DNA from: Candidatus Aenigmarchaeota archaeon LH_S6
GTDB lineage: Archaea; Aenigmatarchaeota; Aenigmatarchaeia; QMZS01
Direction: 5' to 3'
Length of the DNA stretch: 35,834 bases
Assembly (NCBI GenBank): GCA_023659935.1
Contig: JAGXOK010000006.1
Span: forward strand, 1-35,834
A program made the position numbers and the translations under genes. This document shows positions 7,531-15,009 of this stretch, in pieces. The notes beneath the pieces are model-generated. The model ran no database searches and had not been told where the DNA came from. It worked only from the letters and a program-made list of their open reading frames with translations. Position 1 is the stretch's first letter; the number at the start of each line of letters is the position of its first letter.

Positions 7531-7549
7531 TTATTACATTGTTATAATG
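7531..7549. promoter_or_regulatory. Palindromic motif, site 5 (in oriC)
   Basis: TTATTACATTGTTATAATG follows the second pair of 26-bp repeats, 119 bp after site 4. A half site (ATTATAACATT) follows at 7567-7577, running into the ORB-like element. Confidence 0.5.
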
Positions 7550-7574
7550 TATGGAAATAAGATAATATTATAAC

Positions 7575-7598
7575 ATTCCAATGGAAACAAAGGGGAGT
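7575..7598 (+). promoter_or_regulatory. Origin recognition box (ORB)-like site
   Basis: The element reads TTCCAATGGAAAC followed by AAAGGGGAGT. This matches the euryarchaeal ORB pattern of a TTCCAnTGGAAAC palindrome followed by a G-rich tail, bound by Orc1/Cdc6. A further AACATTCCA half site lies at 7605-7613. The orc1/cdc6 start codon is 84 bp downstream. Confidence 0.65.
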
Positions 7599-7681
7599 CC
7601 CACTAACATTCCAAAATACATTTTCTAAAAGATATAATAAAAAACCAAAAACTATATATAATTTCCATACGAAATATAGGT

Positions 7682-8878
7682 ATGCAAAAGAAACTTAAAA
7701 AATATTTTTTGGAATACCTTAACAAACAAGGTTTTTTTATTAATAAAAATCTACTAACCCCTAATTATATACCAAATGAAATCTTACACAGAGATGAGCA
7801 AGTTTCAAATATTGCAAAGGTTCTAGCCCCAGCATTGAAAGTAGAGCAACCCTCAAATTTATTTATTTATGGGACAACAGGAACAGGAAAATCTGTTGCT
7901 ATAAAATATATTTTTAATGAATTAATAAGTACAAAAAACACAAATTTTAAACTCATTTATATAAACTGTAAATTAAAGAAAACATCAGATACAGAATATA
8001 GAATGTTGGCTTATATACTTAAAGAATTAAATTTTCCAGTTCCAGATACGGGATTGCCAACAGAAGCCCTATATAACAAATTGTTTGAGTTACTAGACAA
8101 TAAAAAACAAATTTTCCTACTTGCTTTGGATGAGTTAGACGCACTTGTTAAAAAAATAGGGGATGGGCTTTTGTATAATCTGACAAGGATAAACACAGAA
8201 TTAAATAAATCAAAAATTAGCATTATAGGAATATCCAACGATATTTCATTTACAGATTATTTAGACCCAAGAGTAAAAAGTTCATTATCTGAAGAGGAGA
8301 TAATTTTTCCTCCTTATAATGCAATGCAATTAAAAGATATTTTACAAGAGAGGGTAAGAATTGCATTAAAACCAGGAATTTGTTCTGAGGGGGTTATAAG
8401 TAAATGTGCAGCTATAGCAGCTCAAGACCAAGGAGATGCGAGAAGGGCTTTAGATTTATTAAGGGTTGCAACAGAAATTGCTGAAAGAAATGAAGATATA
8501 GAAATTACAGAAAATCATGTAACTATTGCAGAGCAGAAATTAGAATTAGATAGGGTTGTGGAGTTAGCGAAAGTTCAACCAAAGCATTCACAATTAACTC
8601 TTTATTCAATTTTAAAACTTTTTGAAAAAGGTACCGAGCAGATTTTGACAGGAGATGTTTATGAAATCTATTATTTACTTTGTAAAAGAAATGGGTATAG
8701 ATTTTTAACCCAAAGAAGGGTTTCTGATTTAATTTCTGAATTAGATATGCTTGGGCTGATTTCAACAAAAGTTGTTTCAAAAGGAAGATATGGGAGGACA
8801 AGAGAGATTAGAATAGCAATCGCAAAAAAACCTTTTGATGTTTTAAAATCATATTTTTCCAATTTGTTTGAAATATGA
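7682..8878 (+). CDS. cdc6: Origin-binding initiator Orc1/Cdc6
   Basis: A 398-residue protein of normal Orc1/Cdc6 length. It has Walker A GTTGTGKS at 64-71, Walker B L-L-A-L-D-E-L-D at 147-154, a sensor-1 I-I-G-I-S-N-D near 180-186, and sensor 2 with G-D-A-R-R-A-L-D-L-L-R. A C-terminal winged helix from about 310 ends with G-R-Y-G-R-T-R-E-I-R. It binds ORB elements and recruits MCM to start chromosome replication. The initiator-specific A-L-D-E-L-D variant is well kept. It directly follows the ORB-like site and overlaps the GINS gene by 4 bp (ATGA), so the two are translationally coupled. Confidence 0.95.
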   Translation: MQKKLKKYFLEYLNKQGFFINKNLLTPNYIPNEILHRDEQVSNIAKVLAPALKVEQPSNLFIYGTTGTGKSVAIKYIFNELISTKNTNFKLIYINCKLKKTSDTEYRMLAYILKELNFPVPDTGLPTEALYNKLFELLDNKKQIFLLALDELDALVKKIGDGLLYNLTRINTELNKSKISIIGISNDISFTDYLDPRVKSSLSEEEIIFPPYNAMQLKDILQERVRIALKPGICSEGVISKCAAIAAQDQGDARRALDLLRVATEIAERNEDIEITENHVTIAEQKLELDRVVELAKVQPKHSQLTLYSILKLFEKGTEQILTGDVYEIYYLLCKRNGYRFLTQRRVSDLISELDMLGLISTKVVSKGRYGRTREIRIAIAKKPFDVLKSYFSNLFEI

Positions 8879-9423
8879 CATTAACTTATGAAATAATTAG
8901 AGAAGTTAAACAAAAAGAAAAATCAGAAAAGTTGCAATACCTCCCAGAAAATTTTTTTGAAGATGTAGCGGAATATATCAAACTAAAAAAAGGAGCCATA
9001 GAAGAAACAGCTGCGAAAAATCTTGTCCAGAGCATCTTTGAATTAAGAAGAAAGAAAATTTTAAATATTGCTTCAGTCTCCTACAAAACAGAAAAAATAC
9101 CTGAAAACTTGGAGGAAAATGAAAAAAGATTATATCTAAATATAATCAAACTTTTGAGAGAAAATTTTGAAAGAAAAACAATTATATCTTCTGAAAATAA
9201 AGCTCCACAGAATAAAAAAGAAGTAAAAAAACCAGAAGAAATTCAGAACTTAGAGGATAAAAAAACAAGATTAACTAAAACAAAGGTCATGTTTTTAGCA
9301 GATATCCCTGAAATATTTTTACCCTCTGGCAACTCTTGTTCTTTTAAAAAAGGAGAAGAAAAAGAAATTGATTTGAAAGTTGCCAAAGTTTTAGAAGAAA
9401 AAGGATTTTGTAGATTAGTATGA
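8875..9423 (+). CDS. GINS complex subunit (Gins51/Gins15-like)
   Basis: This 182-residue protein starts at an ATG overlapping the orc1/cdc6 stop. It has the GINS layout: a helical A-domain (L-P-E-N-F-F-E-D-V-A-E-Y-I, then F-E-L-R-R-K-K-I-L-N-I-A-S), a Lys/Glu-rich linker around 105-130, and a small C-terminal B-domain (V-M-F-L-A-D-I-P-E-I-F to A-K-V-L-E-E-K-G-F-C). Archaeal GINS joins MCM and the Cdc45/RecJ-like protein in the replicative helicase. Coupling to orc1/cdc6 next to oriC supports the call. The A-then-B order points to the Gins51 type. Confidence 0.8.
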   Translation: MTLTYEIIREVKQKEKSEKLQYLPENFFEDVAEYIKLKKGAIEETAAKNLVQSIFELRRKKILNIASVSYKTEKIPENLEENEKRLYLNIIKLLRENFERKTIISSENKAPQNKKEVKKPEEIQNLEDKKTRLTKTKVMFLADIPEIFLPSGNSCSFKKGEEKEIDLKVAKVLEEKGFCRLV

Positions 9424-9440
9424 TTATAACAGTGTAATAA
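9422..9440. promoter_or_regulatory. Palindromic motif, site 6
   Basis: GATTATAACAGTGTAATAA overlaps the GINS stop codon and has the same ACAGTGT core as sites 1 and 2. It is not upstream of any gene start, so a pure promoter operator is an incomplete explanation. It is the last copy seen; none was found to the right. Confidence 0.45.
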
Positions 9441-9507
9441 TTAAAGTATGACTGGTTAAAAAGAGTCAAGTTGGGCTAGAAAGAAGAGATATAGATTATA
9501 CTTAACC

Positions 9508-9820
9508 AAAGTCAAGAAAACTACCGATTTAAATCGTGGAGATGAATTGCCCCTTAAATACTTTTAAAACATAATTAAATATGGACGGACATGTCCTGTA
9601 TTGTCTTCTGGGTATATCTTGGAAGACGGGGTTGCTGACCCTACAATAGTGAAATAAGGCGTCTGAAAAAGGTGACTCAGCCCTAAACTAAAGCGTGTTA
9701 GACCAAAACCTCTGCTACGGTAAGTTTTGTTAGCGACTTTAGAACCTCGTTAGCCTTCTGTATTCAAAACAGTGTTTTGGTTAAGGAAGCTCCTGAATTT
9801 ATTCAGGGAGAGGAAGTCAC
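9508..9820 (+). mobile_element. tnpB-less IS200/IS605-type element (copy A), omegaRNA-like
   Basis: The left end is AAAGTCAAGAAAACTACCG with a CTACCG...GGAG hairpin followed by AGATGAATTG. The right end is a CTCCTGAAT-TT-ATTCAGGGAG hairpin followed by AGGAAGTCAC, the usual IS200/IS605 right-end form. The roughly 230 bp between is GC-rich and structured, and no transposase or tnpB frame is present. Copy B (33601-33960, other strand) shares both ends and part of the interior. TnpB guide RNAs (omegaRNAs) are made from just such right ends, so a solo omegaRNA or MITE is inferred. The rest of 9441-9507 shows nothing. Confidence 0.6.
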
Positions 9821-9839
9821 AATCAGGGGTCAGACTTAT

Positions 9840-11459
9840 CTATTTCAAACTCAAATACTCTTTTCTCTTTTTCTGTTCAACATCTAACCGGCTTCCAAAT
9901 TTGTTTGCTTTAAATCTTCCTGTTTCAGGATCTCTTCTAAAAGTTATATTGAAATTCCTTAAAAAATCGTTTAAACCTTCATAAGTTTTGAGTATTTCTG
10001 CTTCTCCAATCTTTGTTGGTTTTCCTCTGAATAGCAAAACTCGGTTGGAAATCTGGTATAGAAGATGTAAATCATGGTCAACAATTACAGAACTTGCCTG
10101 TTTGTTTTTGATTATTCTGCCAAGAATTTTAACTAACTGCAATCTGTTTTCAATATCTAAAAAAGCAGAGGGCTCATCTAAAAGATACAAATTTGCTTCT
10201 TTTGATAAACAGAGAGCAATGGCAAGAGTCTGCAATTCTCCTCCAGACAAGTCTTCAACTCTTTTCTTGTATAAAGTTTCAAGATGAAAAGGATAAGCTA
10301 TCTGTTCTTTGAAATCTCTTGTTTTTGGAACAATTTCCTCAACCAAACCTGAAAAATCTGGATAGAGATATTGTGGTTTATAAGAAACTAACTGTTTTCC
10401 TGATATTGCTCCTTTATCTTGTTTTATTTTGTTGGCAAGAGTTTCTATAAAGGTTGTCTTACCAATTGCATTGGGTCCTATAACTCCTAAAATTTCATTT
10501 TTATAAATTTCTCCGCTTTTAACTTTTAATCTGAAGTCTCCCAGCCTTTTCTCCAAATTTGAGAAAGAAACTAATTCATCCACTTTTACTTCCTCTTGTA
10601 AACTAATATTAAATCTTATTCTCTCTCTTCTCAATCTAACATTTTCTGCTGGCAGATAACCTGTAAGATAAGAGTTTATCCCTCTTAAAGAAGGGTATAG
10701 AGTAGAGACCACCCCATACACTCCAGGAGAACCATATAATAGATAAACTTCATCAGCAAGGTAATCAAGAATGGCGAGATCATGCTCAACAATAATTACT
10801 TCCTTTCCTACTAATTTATTCCTTATCAAATTTGCTACTTTTAATCTGGAAACAACATCCAAATAAGAAGAGGGTTCATCCAACAAATACAAATTTGCAT
10901 CCTTTGATAGACATAGACCTATATTTAATATCTGTAACTCTCCCCCAGAATAACTATCTTTTTTCTTTATATTAAACTCCTTTATTATTGACTTATCTAT
11001 TTTTTCTACATCAACCTGCTCCAAAACCTGAGGCTTGTAAGAAATTGTTTTTTCTTCTTTTAAATAAACCTTTAAAATTGTTGGAAAGTTTTCAGGTATA
11101 ATTTTTATTTTTTTTGCGAGGATTTTTATTGCTGTTGATTTCCCTATTCCATTTCTTCCAACTAAGCCTATAACAATACCTTTTTTTGGAACTGGGAGGT
11201 TATATAGAGCAAATTTATTTTCTCCATATCTATAAACCAAATTTCCAATTTTTTCTGGAGTATTTACAATTTTTATTGCACTAAAAGGACATCTGTTTGC
11301 ACAGATACCACAACCAACACAGAGTTTCTCATTTATCTTTGCAGTTTTATCTATTATTATACATTTTTCTTTTAATTTATTTCTTGGGCAGATTTTTTCA
11401 CATAAGTTGCCACATTTCTCTGGATAACATTTTTTTTCATCAATAACTGCTAATCTCAT
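9840..11459 (-). CDS. abce1: ABCE1/RLI ribosome recycling ATPase
   Basis: A soluble twin-ABC protein that splits ribosomes after termination together with aRF1/Pelota. The N-terminal iron-sulfur domain shows C-x4-C-x3-C-x3-C-P followed by C-V-G-C-G-I-C-A-N-R-C-P. The first ABC domain has G-R-N-G-I-G-K-S-T and Y-S-G-G-E-L-Q; the second has G-P-N-A-I-G-K-T-T and L-S-G-G-E-L-Q. Both have L-L-D-E-P-S Walker B motifs and an E/D-H-D switch. At 539 residues it is about 50 shorter than most archaeal homologues, with the loss mostly after the first Walker A. The element at 9508-9820 ends 20 bp beyond its stop. Confidence 0.97.
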   Translation of the reverse strand: MRLAVIDEKKCYPEKCGNLCEKICPRNKLKEKCIIIDKTAKINEKLCVGCGICANRCPFSAIKIVNTPEKIGNLVYRYGENKFALYNLPVPKKGIVIGLVGRNGIGKSTAIKILAKKIKIIPENFPTILKVYLKEEKTISYKPQVLEQVDVEKIDKSIIKEFNIKKKDSYSGGELQILNIGLCLSKDANLYLLDEPSSYLDVVSRLKVANLIRNKLVGKEVIIVEHDLAILDYLADEVYLLYGSPGVYGVVSTLYPSLRGINSYLTGYLPAENVRLRRERIRFNISLQEEVKVDELVSFSNLEKRLGDFRLKVKSGEIYKNEILGVIGPNAIGKTTFIETLANKIKQDKGAISGKQLVSYKPQYLYPDFSGLVEEIVPKTRDFKEQIAYPFHLETLYKKRVEDLSGGELQTLAIALCLSKEANLYLLDEPSAFLDIENRLQLVKILGRIIKNKQASSVIVDHDLHLLYQISNRVLLFRGKPTKIGEAEILKTYEGLNDFLRNFNITFRRDPETGRFKANKFGSRLDVEQKKRKEYLSLK

Positions 11460-11477
11460 TATAGAAATATGATATTT

Positions 11478-11609
11478 TTAATGCATTGGAAACGACACCC
11501 AATTTAAAGTACTTGTAGATATAGTTAACAATATTACAAAAGCGATTATACAAGCTACTATAATTACAACCCAGATAAGTGGTAAAGATAAAACCTGCTC
11601 TTCAACCAT
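11478..11609 (-). CDS. 43-residue single-pass membrane protein
   Basis: An ATG at 11609 opens a 43-codon frame ending at TAA 11478-11480. It has a short acidic start (M-V-E-E-Q), one hydrophobic helix of about 22 residues (L-I-W-V-V-I-I-V-A-C-I-I-A-F-V-I-L-L) and a short polar tail. It fits exactly between tatD (3-bp gap) and abce1 (18-bp gap) on the same strand, which supports a real gene. Length and shape are like tiny archaeal membrane subunits such as SecE/Sec-beta, but I cannot match it to one. Confidence 0.5.
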   Translation of the reverse strand: MVEEQVLSLPLIWVVIIVACIIAFVILLTISTSTLNWVSFPMH

Positions 11610-11612
11610 AAA

Positions 11613-12359
11613 CTATAAATTATAAAAATTTACTGCATTTTCTGTTGTCCTCTTGTCAACTTCTTCAAAACTCAAATTTTTCAATTCTGCAATTTTTTCA
11701 ATAACCAATTTTACAGAATTTGGAGTGTTTCTTTTTCCAAATCCAAGCCAAGGTGAATCTGTCTCTGTCATCAATTTCCAAATCGGAATTTTTTTCACAA
11801 TTTTTTTAATATTTTTACTTCTAAAAATTGAGGTGTTTACTGAGACAAAATAGTTGTTTTTAATCACTTCTTGAATCAGATTTTTGTCTGAAAAAAAATG
11901 GAGAAGAATTTTTTTTGGTTTTTGTTCCACCAGAATTTTTAGGCAGTCTTTCTCAGCATCCCTTGAATGCACAACCAAAGGCAAATTCAATTTATTTGCA
12001 AGATTAATGTGTTTAACAAAAAGTTTTTTCTGCTCTTCTCTTAATTTTGAGTCTTTAGTCCAGTGATAATCTAGACCACACTCACCAATTCCAACCACCA
12101 TCTCTTTGTTTTTTTCTATCTTTTCTAAATATTTATTTATTTCCTCTTTGGAAAGAGCAGAAATGAATTCTGGATGAAAACCTAGGGTTAAGAAAACAAA
12201 ATCTTTATGTTTTTTAGCTAATTCCAGACTTTTATCAAAATCTTTTGGATGGGCGCAGCAGGTAATCACAGCCTTTAATTCTTTCCTACAATTCTTGATT
12301 ACCTCTTCTATATCTTTATCATAATCCTCTTGTTCCAGATGGCAATGAACATCTATCAT
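11613..12359 (-). CDS. tatD: TatD-family metal-dependent hydrolase (DNase)
   Basis: A 248-residue TIM-barrel amidohydrolase of the TatD type. The metal-binding D-V-H-C-H-L lies at residues 3-8. G-I-G-E-C-G-L-D-Y (acidic ligand) follows near 92-100, then V-V-H-S-R-D-A near 134-140, H-F-F-S and a closing T-E-T-D-S-P-W-L near 200. Family members are magnesium-dependent 3'-5' exonucleases or other phosphodiesterases. It lies 23 bp after cobA and 3 bp before the small membrane protein on the minus strand, so it is probably in one transcript with them. Confidence 0.93.
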   Translation of the reverse strand: MIDVHCHLEQEDYDKDIEEVIKNCRKELKAVITCCAHPKDFDKSLELAKKHKDFVFLTLGFHPEFISALSKEEINKYLEKIEKNKEMVVGIGECGLDYHWTKDSKLREEQKKLFVKHINLANKLNLPLVVHSRDAEKDCLKILVEQKPKKILLHFFSDKNLIQEVIKNNYFVSVNTSIFRSKNIKKIVKKIPIWKLMTETDSPWLGFGKRNTPNSVKLVIEKIAELKNLSFEEVDKRTTENAVNFYNL

Positions 12360-12382
12360 TAACTTATTTAAAAGTTCAATAA

Positions 12383-13018
12383 TTAAAAATCAAGTTTGGG
12401 AAAAGTTTTTTTCTCCTCATAGAAATAGTGCTTTTTTTCTTCTAGTTCAGTAACAAGATCAGCAATTTTAGTAATCCTTTCTGAAGCAAATCTTCCTGTT
12501 AAAATAAAATGGATGCTTTTTCTTCTCTCCAGCAAGGAAATAACTTCATCCTCATTTACAAGTTTGAATTTTATTGCATACAAAATTTCATCCAAAATTA
12601 TTAACTTGTATTTGTTCTCAAGTAAAAGTTTTTTTGCAAACTCCATTCCTTCCTTCGCTTTCTTTTTGTGCGTACCAAAAGAACTTTTTTTTAAACTTGA
12701 TGCTAATTTGTCTGCAACAACCCTATTTTTTATCCTCTTTCCTGAAAACAAATCCAAAGAAACAAATTTTATCCTCTTTCCTTTAATCCAACCACCAAGA
12801 GTTGCCTGAGTTGTAACCAAGAAGTAAGGAGGCCCAAATAAATATAAATCAATTAATTTATTGTTTTCAAAAAATTTGTGTTCTCCAGTTTTCCTACCCT
12901 TCATAAACTGCAGGATAGCAACTTTTTTTCTATAACCTGAAAATCTTATTGCATGGCCGAGTGCTGCTGTTGTTTTTCCTTCTCCATTCCCTGTGTAAAT
13001 GAGAATTTTTCCAAGCAT
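12383..13018 (-). CDS. cobA: Cob(I)alamin adenosyltransferase (CobA/BtuR family)
   Basis: A 211-residue P-loop protein with the family signature TGNGEGKT at 9-16, then A-A-L-G-H-A-I-R, I-L-Q-F-M-K-G-R, and I-I-L-D-E-I-L-Y-A as Walker B. F-I-L-T-G-R near the end is the usual L-T-G-R motif. CobA/CobO transfers the adenosyl group from ATP to the cobalt of corrinoids. No other B12 gene is seen here, so it may serve salvage. An insert at about residues 80-115 is longer than in bacterial CobA. It is first in the cobA-tatD-abce1 strand group, 25 bp after tRNA-Tyr. Confidence 0.9.
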   Translation of the reverse strand: MLGKILIYTGNGEGKTTAALGHAIRFSGYRKKVAILQFMKGRKTGEHKFFENNKLIDLYLFGPPYFLVTTQATLGGWIKGKRIKFVSLDLFSGKRIKNRVVADKLASSLKKSSFGTHKKKAKEGMEFAKKLLLENKYKLIILDEILYAIKFKLVNEDEVISLLERRKSIHFILTGRFASERITKIADLVTELEEKKHYFYEEKKTFPKLDF

Positions 13019-13043
13019 AATTAACTATGCTCTATTTTATAAA

Positions 13044-13247
13044 TCCCGCGAGCCAGATTTCCAATTTTAGTTTCTTTTGGCTTATTTGAACTGGCAACCG
13101 CTCGGTCTCTAAATTAGAACACCTGCGTTTGTGCAAAACCAAGATGTTAAGCGCTACAGCCGAGTGCTCTACCGTTACTCCGGCCCTTTATTTTCCTATC
13201 AACGCTTTTTAACGGAATAATAAAAGTGCCGATTGAGCCACCGCGGG
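13044..13247 (-). tRNA. tRNA-Tyr(GTA) with three introns
   Basis: Joining four exons gives a complete 73-nt cloverleaf: acceptor CCCGCGG with TCGCGGG and discriminator A, D-stem GCTC/GAGC, anticodon stem CTCGG/CCGAG with loop CTGTAGA, T-stem GCCAG/CTGGC with loop TTCAAAT. C1-G72 is the archaeal tRNA-Tyr identity pair. The introns are 57 nt in the D-loop (228-172 or shifted by up to 3 nt), 47 nt at the canonical 37/38 site (13153-13107) and 27 nt at the 3' side of the T-loop (13083-13057). Exact edges are ambiguous where short repeats flank the joints. Splicing by the archaeal bulge-helix-bulge endonuclease is inferred. Confidence 0.85.
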
Positions 13248-13307
13248 ATAATATAAGTTGTTTTTAATTTTTATTTGGATGTAAATTAATTTAATTTAAG
13301 CTTTTTA

Positions 13308-13700
13308 ATGGAATATAAGGAAATGCTAAACAAAGTATATGAAAAAGTAAAAAAAGGAGGAGCTAAAAGTAGAGTAAATATAATAAAGGTAAATATTTCG
13401 TTTAATGGAAACAAAACGATTATCTCAAATTTTGAGAAATTCTGCTCTTCTATCAGGAGGGATAAAAAGCATGTTGCAAAATTTTTGTACAGAGAACTGG
13501 CTACCTCTGGATCTGTTGAAGGAGGAAAACTGATTCTGCAGACAAGGTCTCCAATAATAGAAGACAAAATCCAAAAATATCTTAAGAATTTTGTTTATTG
13601 CCATGAATGCGGTAAACCAGACACAATTCTTCAAAAAGAGGATAGATTTTATGTTTTAAAATGTGAGGCTTGTGGAGCAAGGAGAAGAGTAAAATTATAA
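13308..13700 (+). CDS. aif2b: Translation initiation factor aIF2 beta subunit
   Basis: A 130-residue protein of normal length. The N-terminal helix is followed by the core domain (N-F-x3-C, then R-R-D-K-K-H-V-A-K-F-L-Y-R-E-L-A-T-S-G) and a C-terminal zinc ribbon, C-H-E-C near 98-101 and C-E-A-C near 116-119, ending G-A-R-R-R-V. It is the beta subunit of the aIF2 heterotrimer that brings Met-tRNAi to the small ribosomal subunit. The metallo-beta-lactamase gene starts 6 bp after its stop, suggesting one transcript. Confidence 0.96.
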   Translation: MEYKEMLNKVYEKVKKGGAKSRVNIIKVNISFNGNKTIISNFEKFCSSIRRDKKHVAKFLYRELATSGSVEGGKLILQTRSPIIEDKIQKYLKNFVYCHECGKPDTILQKEDRFYVLKCEACGARRRVKL

Positions 13701-13706
13701 ATAAAT

Positions 13707-14495
13707 ATGAAAATAACTTTTCTTGGAACTGGAGGGGGAAGATTTGTTGTTTTGAACCAGTTGAGGGCAACTGGCGGATTTCTCATAGAAAGTAAAAATC
13801 TGAATATGCATGTTGACCCAGGACCTGGAGCATTGGTTAGAGCAAAGGAATTTAAAAAGAATCTGATAAAACTGAATTCTGTTTTTGTTTCTCATCGTCA
13901 TCCTGACCATTATATTGATTTGGAAGTGGTAATAGAATCTATGACTGGAGGGGCAAAGAAAAAGAGAGGAATTTTAATTTCAAATGAAAGTGTTAGTAAA
14001 GGTTCTTGGGATGAGCCTGCTGTTCTTTCAAAGTTTCACCTCGATGTCCTTGAAGAGATTTACATTTTAAAACCAGATGAGGAGATTTCTTTTCTAAACA
14101 CAAAATTGAAAACAACAAAATGTGTTCATGCAAATGGAAAGAGTATGGGCTTTGTTCTTGAAGATGAAAAGAAGATTGGTTATACAGCGGACAGTGAGTA
14201 TTATAATGGGCAGGAAGACTACTTTAAAAAATGTGATTGCTTGATTATAAATTGTCTGAGACCAAGAAACGCAGAACCTTACGGGCATATGACTGCAGAC
14301 AAAGCAAAAATTTTGATTGAAAAAACAAAACCAAAATTGGCAATTTTACAACATTTTGGAATGAGAATGCTCTTTGGAGTTTCAGAGAGAGTGGCAAAAT
14401 GGATCGAACAGGAAACAGGAATAAAAACAGTTGCTGCCAGAGATGGGCAGGTTTTTGAATTGGATAGGGAAAATAAAAGTTTGGCAAATTTCTAA
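13707..14495 (+). CDS. Metallo-beta-lactamase-fold hydrolase
   Basis: A 262-residue MBL protein. The metal site shows S-H-R-H-P-D-H-Y near residues 62-69 (motif H-x-H-x-D-H), an N-x-K-S-M-G-F turn near 147, T-A-D-S-E for the bridging Asp, and L-Q-H-F-G-M-R-M for the last His. It opens with M-K-I-T-F-L-G-T-G-G-G. It resembles RNase Z-like and related archaeal phosphodiesterases, but lacks the long exosite arm of RNase Z, so tRNA 3' processing is possible but unproven. Cotranscription with aIF2-beta is likely. Confidence 0.85.
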   Translation: MKITFLGTGGGRFVVLNQLRATGGFLIESKNLNMHVDPGPGALVRAKEFKKNLIKLNSVFVSHRHPDHYIDLEVVIESMTGGAKKKRGILISNESVSKGSWDEPAVLSKFHLDVLEEIYILKPDEEISFLNTKLKTTKCVHANGKSMGFVLEDEKKIGYTADSEYYNGQEDYFKKCDCLIINCLRPRNAEPYGHMTADKAKILIEKTKPKLAILQHFGMRMLFGVSERVAKWIEQETGIKTVAARDGQVFELDRENKSLANF

Positions 14496-14551
14496 TCAGA
14501 ACTTACTTTTCAAAAAATAGATTAAGTTTATTTTCAATCCTGTAAAAAATT

Positions 14552-14905
14552 CTAGTAGTTTTCTTCTTTATCCTCTAAATTACGTTCATAGATCTCAACA
14601 CACAAATCTGAAATATCTTTTGCAACTTTTGTTCCTTCTTCACAATTATTTTCATTACAATTTCTTAAAAAATATTTTACTAATTCTTTACCTCTTTCAA
14701 ATCTGTAAATTCTGTATCCACTTAAAAGATTTGTTGCTACATCTAGAACCTCTCCTGCTAACTTATTTTCGTATGGGTAAGTCTTATATCTTTTCTGATT
14801 TGAGTAACATCTATTACAATGAGTTTCTAAAATAGTGCCCATTCTCACCAAATATTGTGTTTCTTCTTCAGTCTTCACTTTTGGTAGGTCACTTTCTTTT
14901 ACCAT
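14552..14905 (-). CDS. Hypothetical protein with two Cys pairs
   Basis: 117 residues, predicted soluble and mostly helical. There are two close Cys pairs, C-N-R-C near 33-36 and C-x4-C near 83-88, plus a single Cys near 103, so zinc binding is possible. Tyr and Glu are frequent. I recognise no family. It is convergent with the MBL gene and lies 100 bp upstream of nothing it obviously pairs with. A real gene is supported mainly by codon use like its neighbours and a clean ATG. Confidence 0.5.
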   Translation of the reverse strand: MVKESDLPKVKTEEETQYLVRMGTILETHCNRCYSNQKRYKTYPYENKLAGEVLDVATNLLSGYRIYRFERGKELVKYFLRNCNENNCEEGTKVAKDISDLCVEIYERNLEDKEENY

Positions 14906-15009
14906 AAAATAATAAATAAAACTTTAAATATTTCCATTATTTTAGAAGGAACAAAATTTTTTAATTTCTTGAGTAATTTTCTTTTGTTTATTGGACTTTG
15001 TAAAAATTA

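Larger units (their letters stand above)
7332..7681. other. Candidate chromosomal replication origin (oriC)
   Basis: This 350-bp AT-rich spacer lies immediately before orc1/cdc6, the usual archaeal oriC position. A 26-bp repeat with a CAACC core starts at 7353 and 7379, and the pair recurs at 7471 and 7497. Each pair is followed by the palindromic motif (7412, 7531), so a unit of about 118 bp has been duplicated. An ORB-like site follows at 7575. The orc1 TATA box (CTATATATAA) lies at about 7653-7662. Initiator binding is inferred from architecture. Confidence 0.6.

Noticed and set aside
11484-11500. ORB-like TTGGAAACGACACC
   Set aside because: It lies inside the small membrane protein gene and lacks the TTCCA half and G-rich tail of a true ORB.
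13130-13190. Shorter tRNA-Tyr reading with GGGCCGG as 5' acceptor
   Set aside because: GGGCCGG does not pair with the 3' strand TCGCGGG; CCCGCGG further upstream pairs fully, with G7-T66 as the only wobble, once a D-loop intron is assumed.
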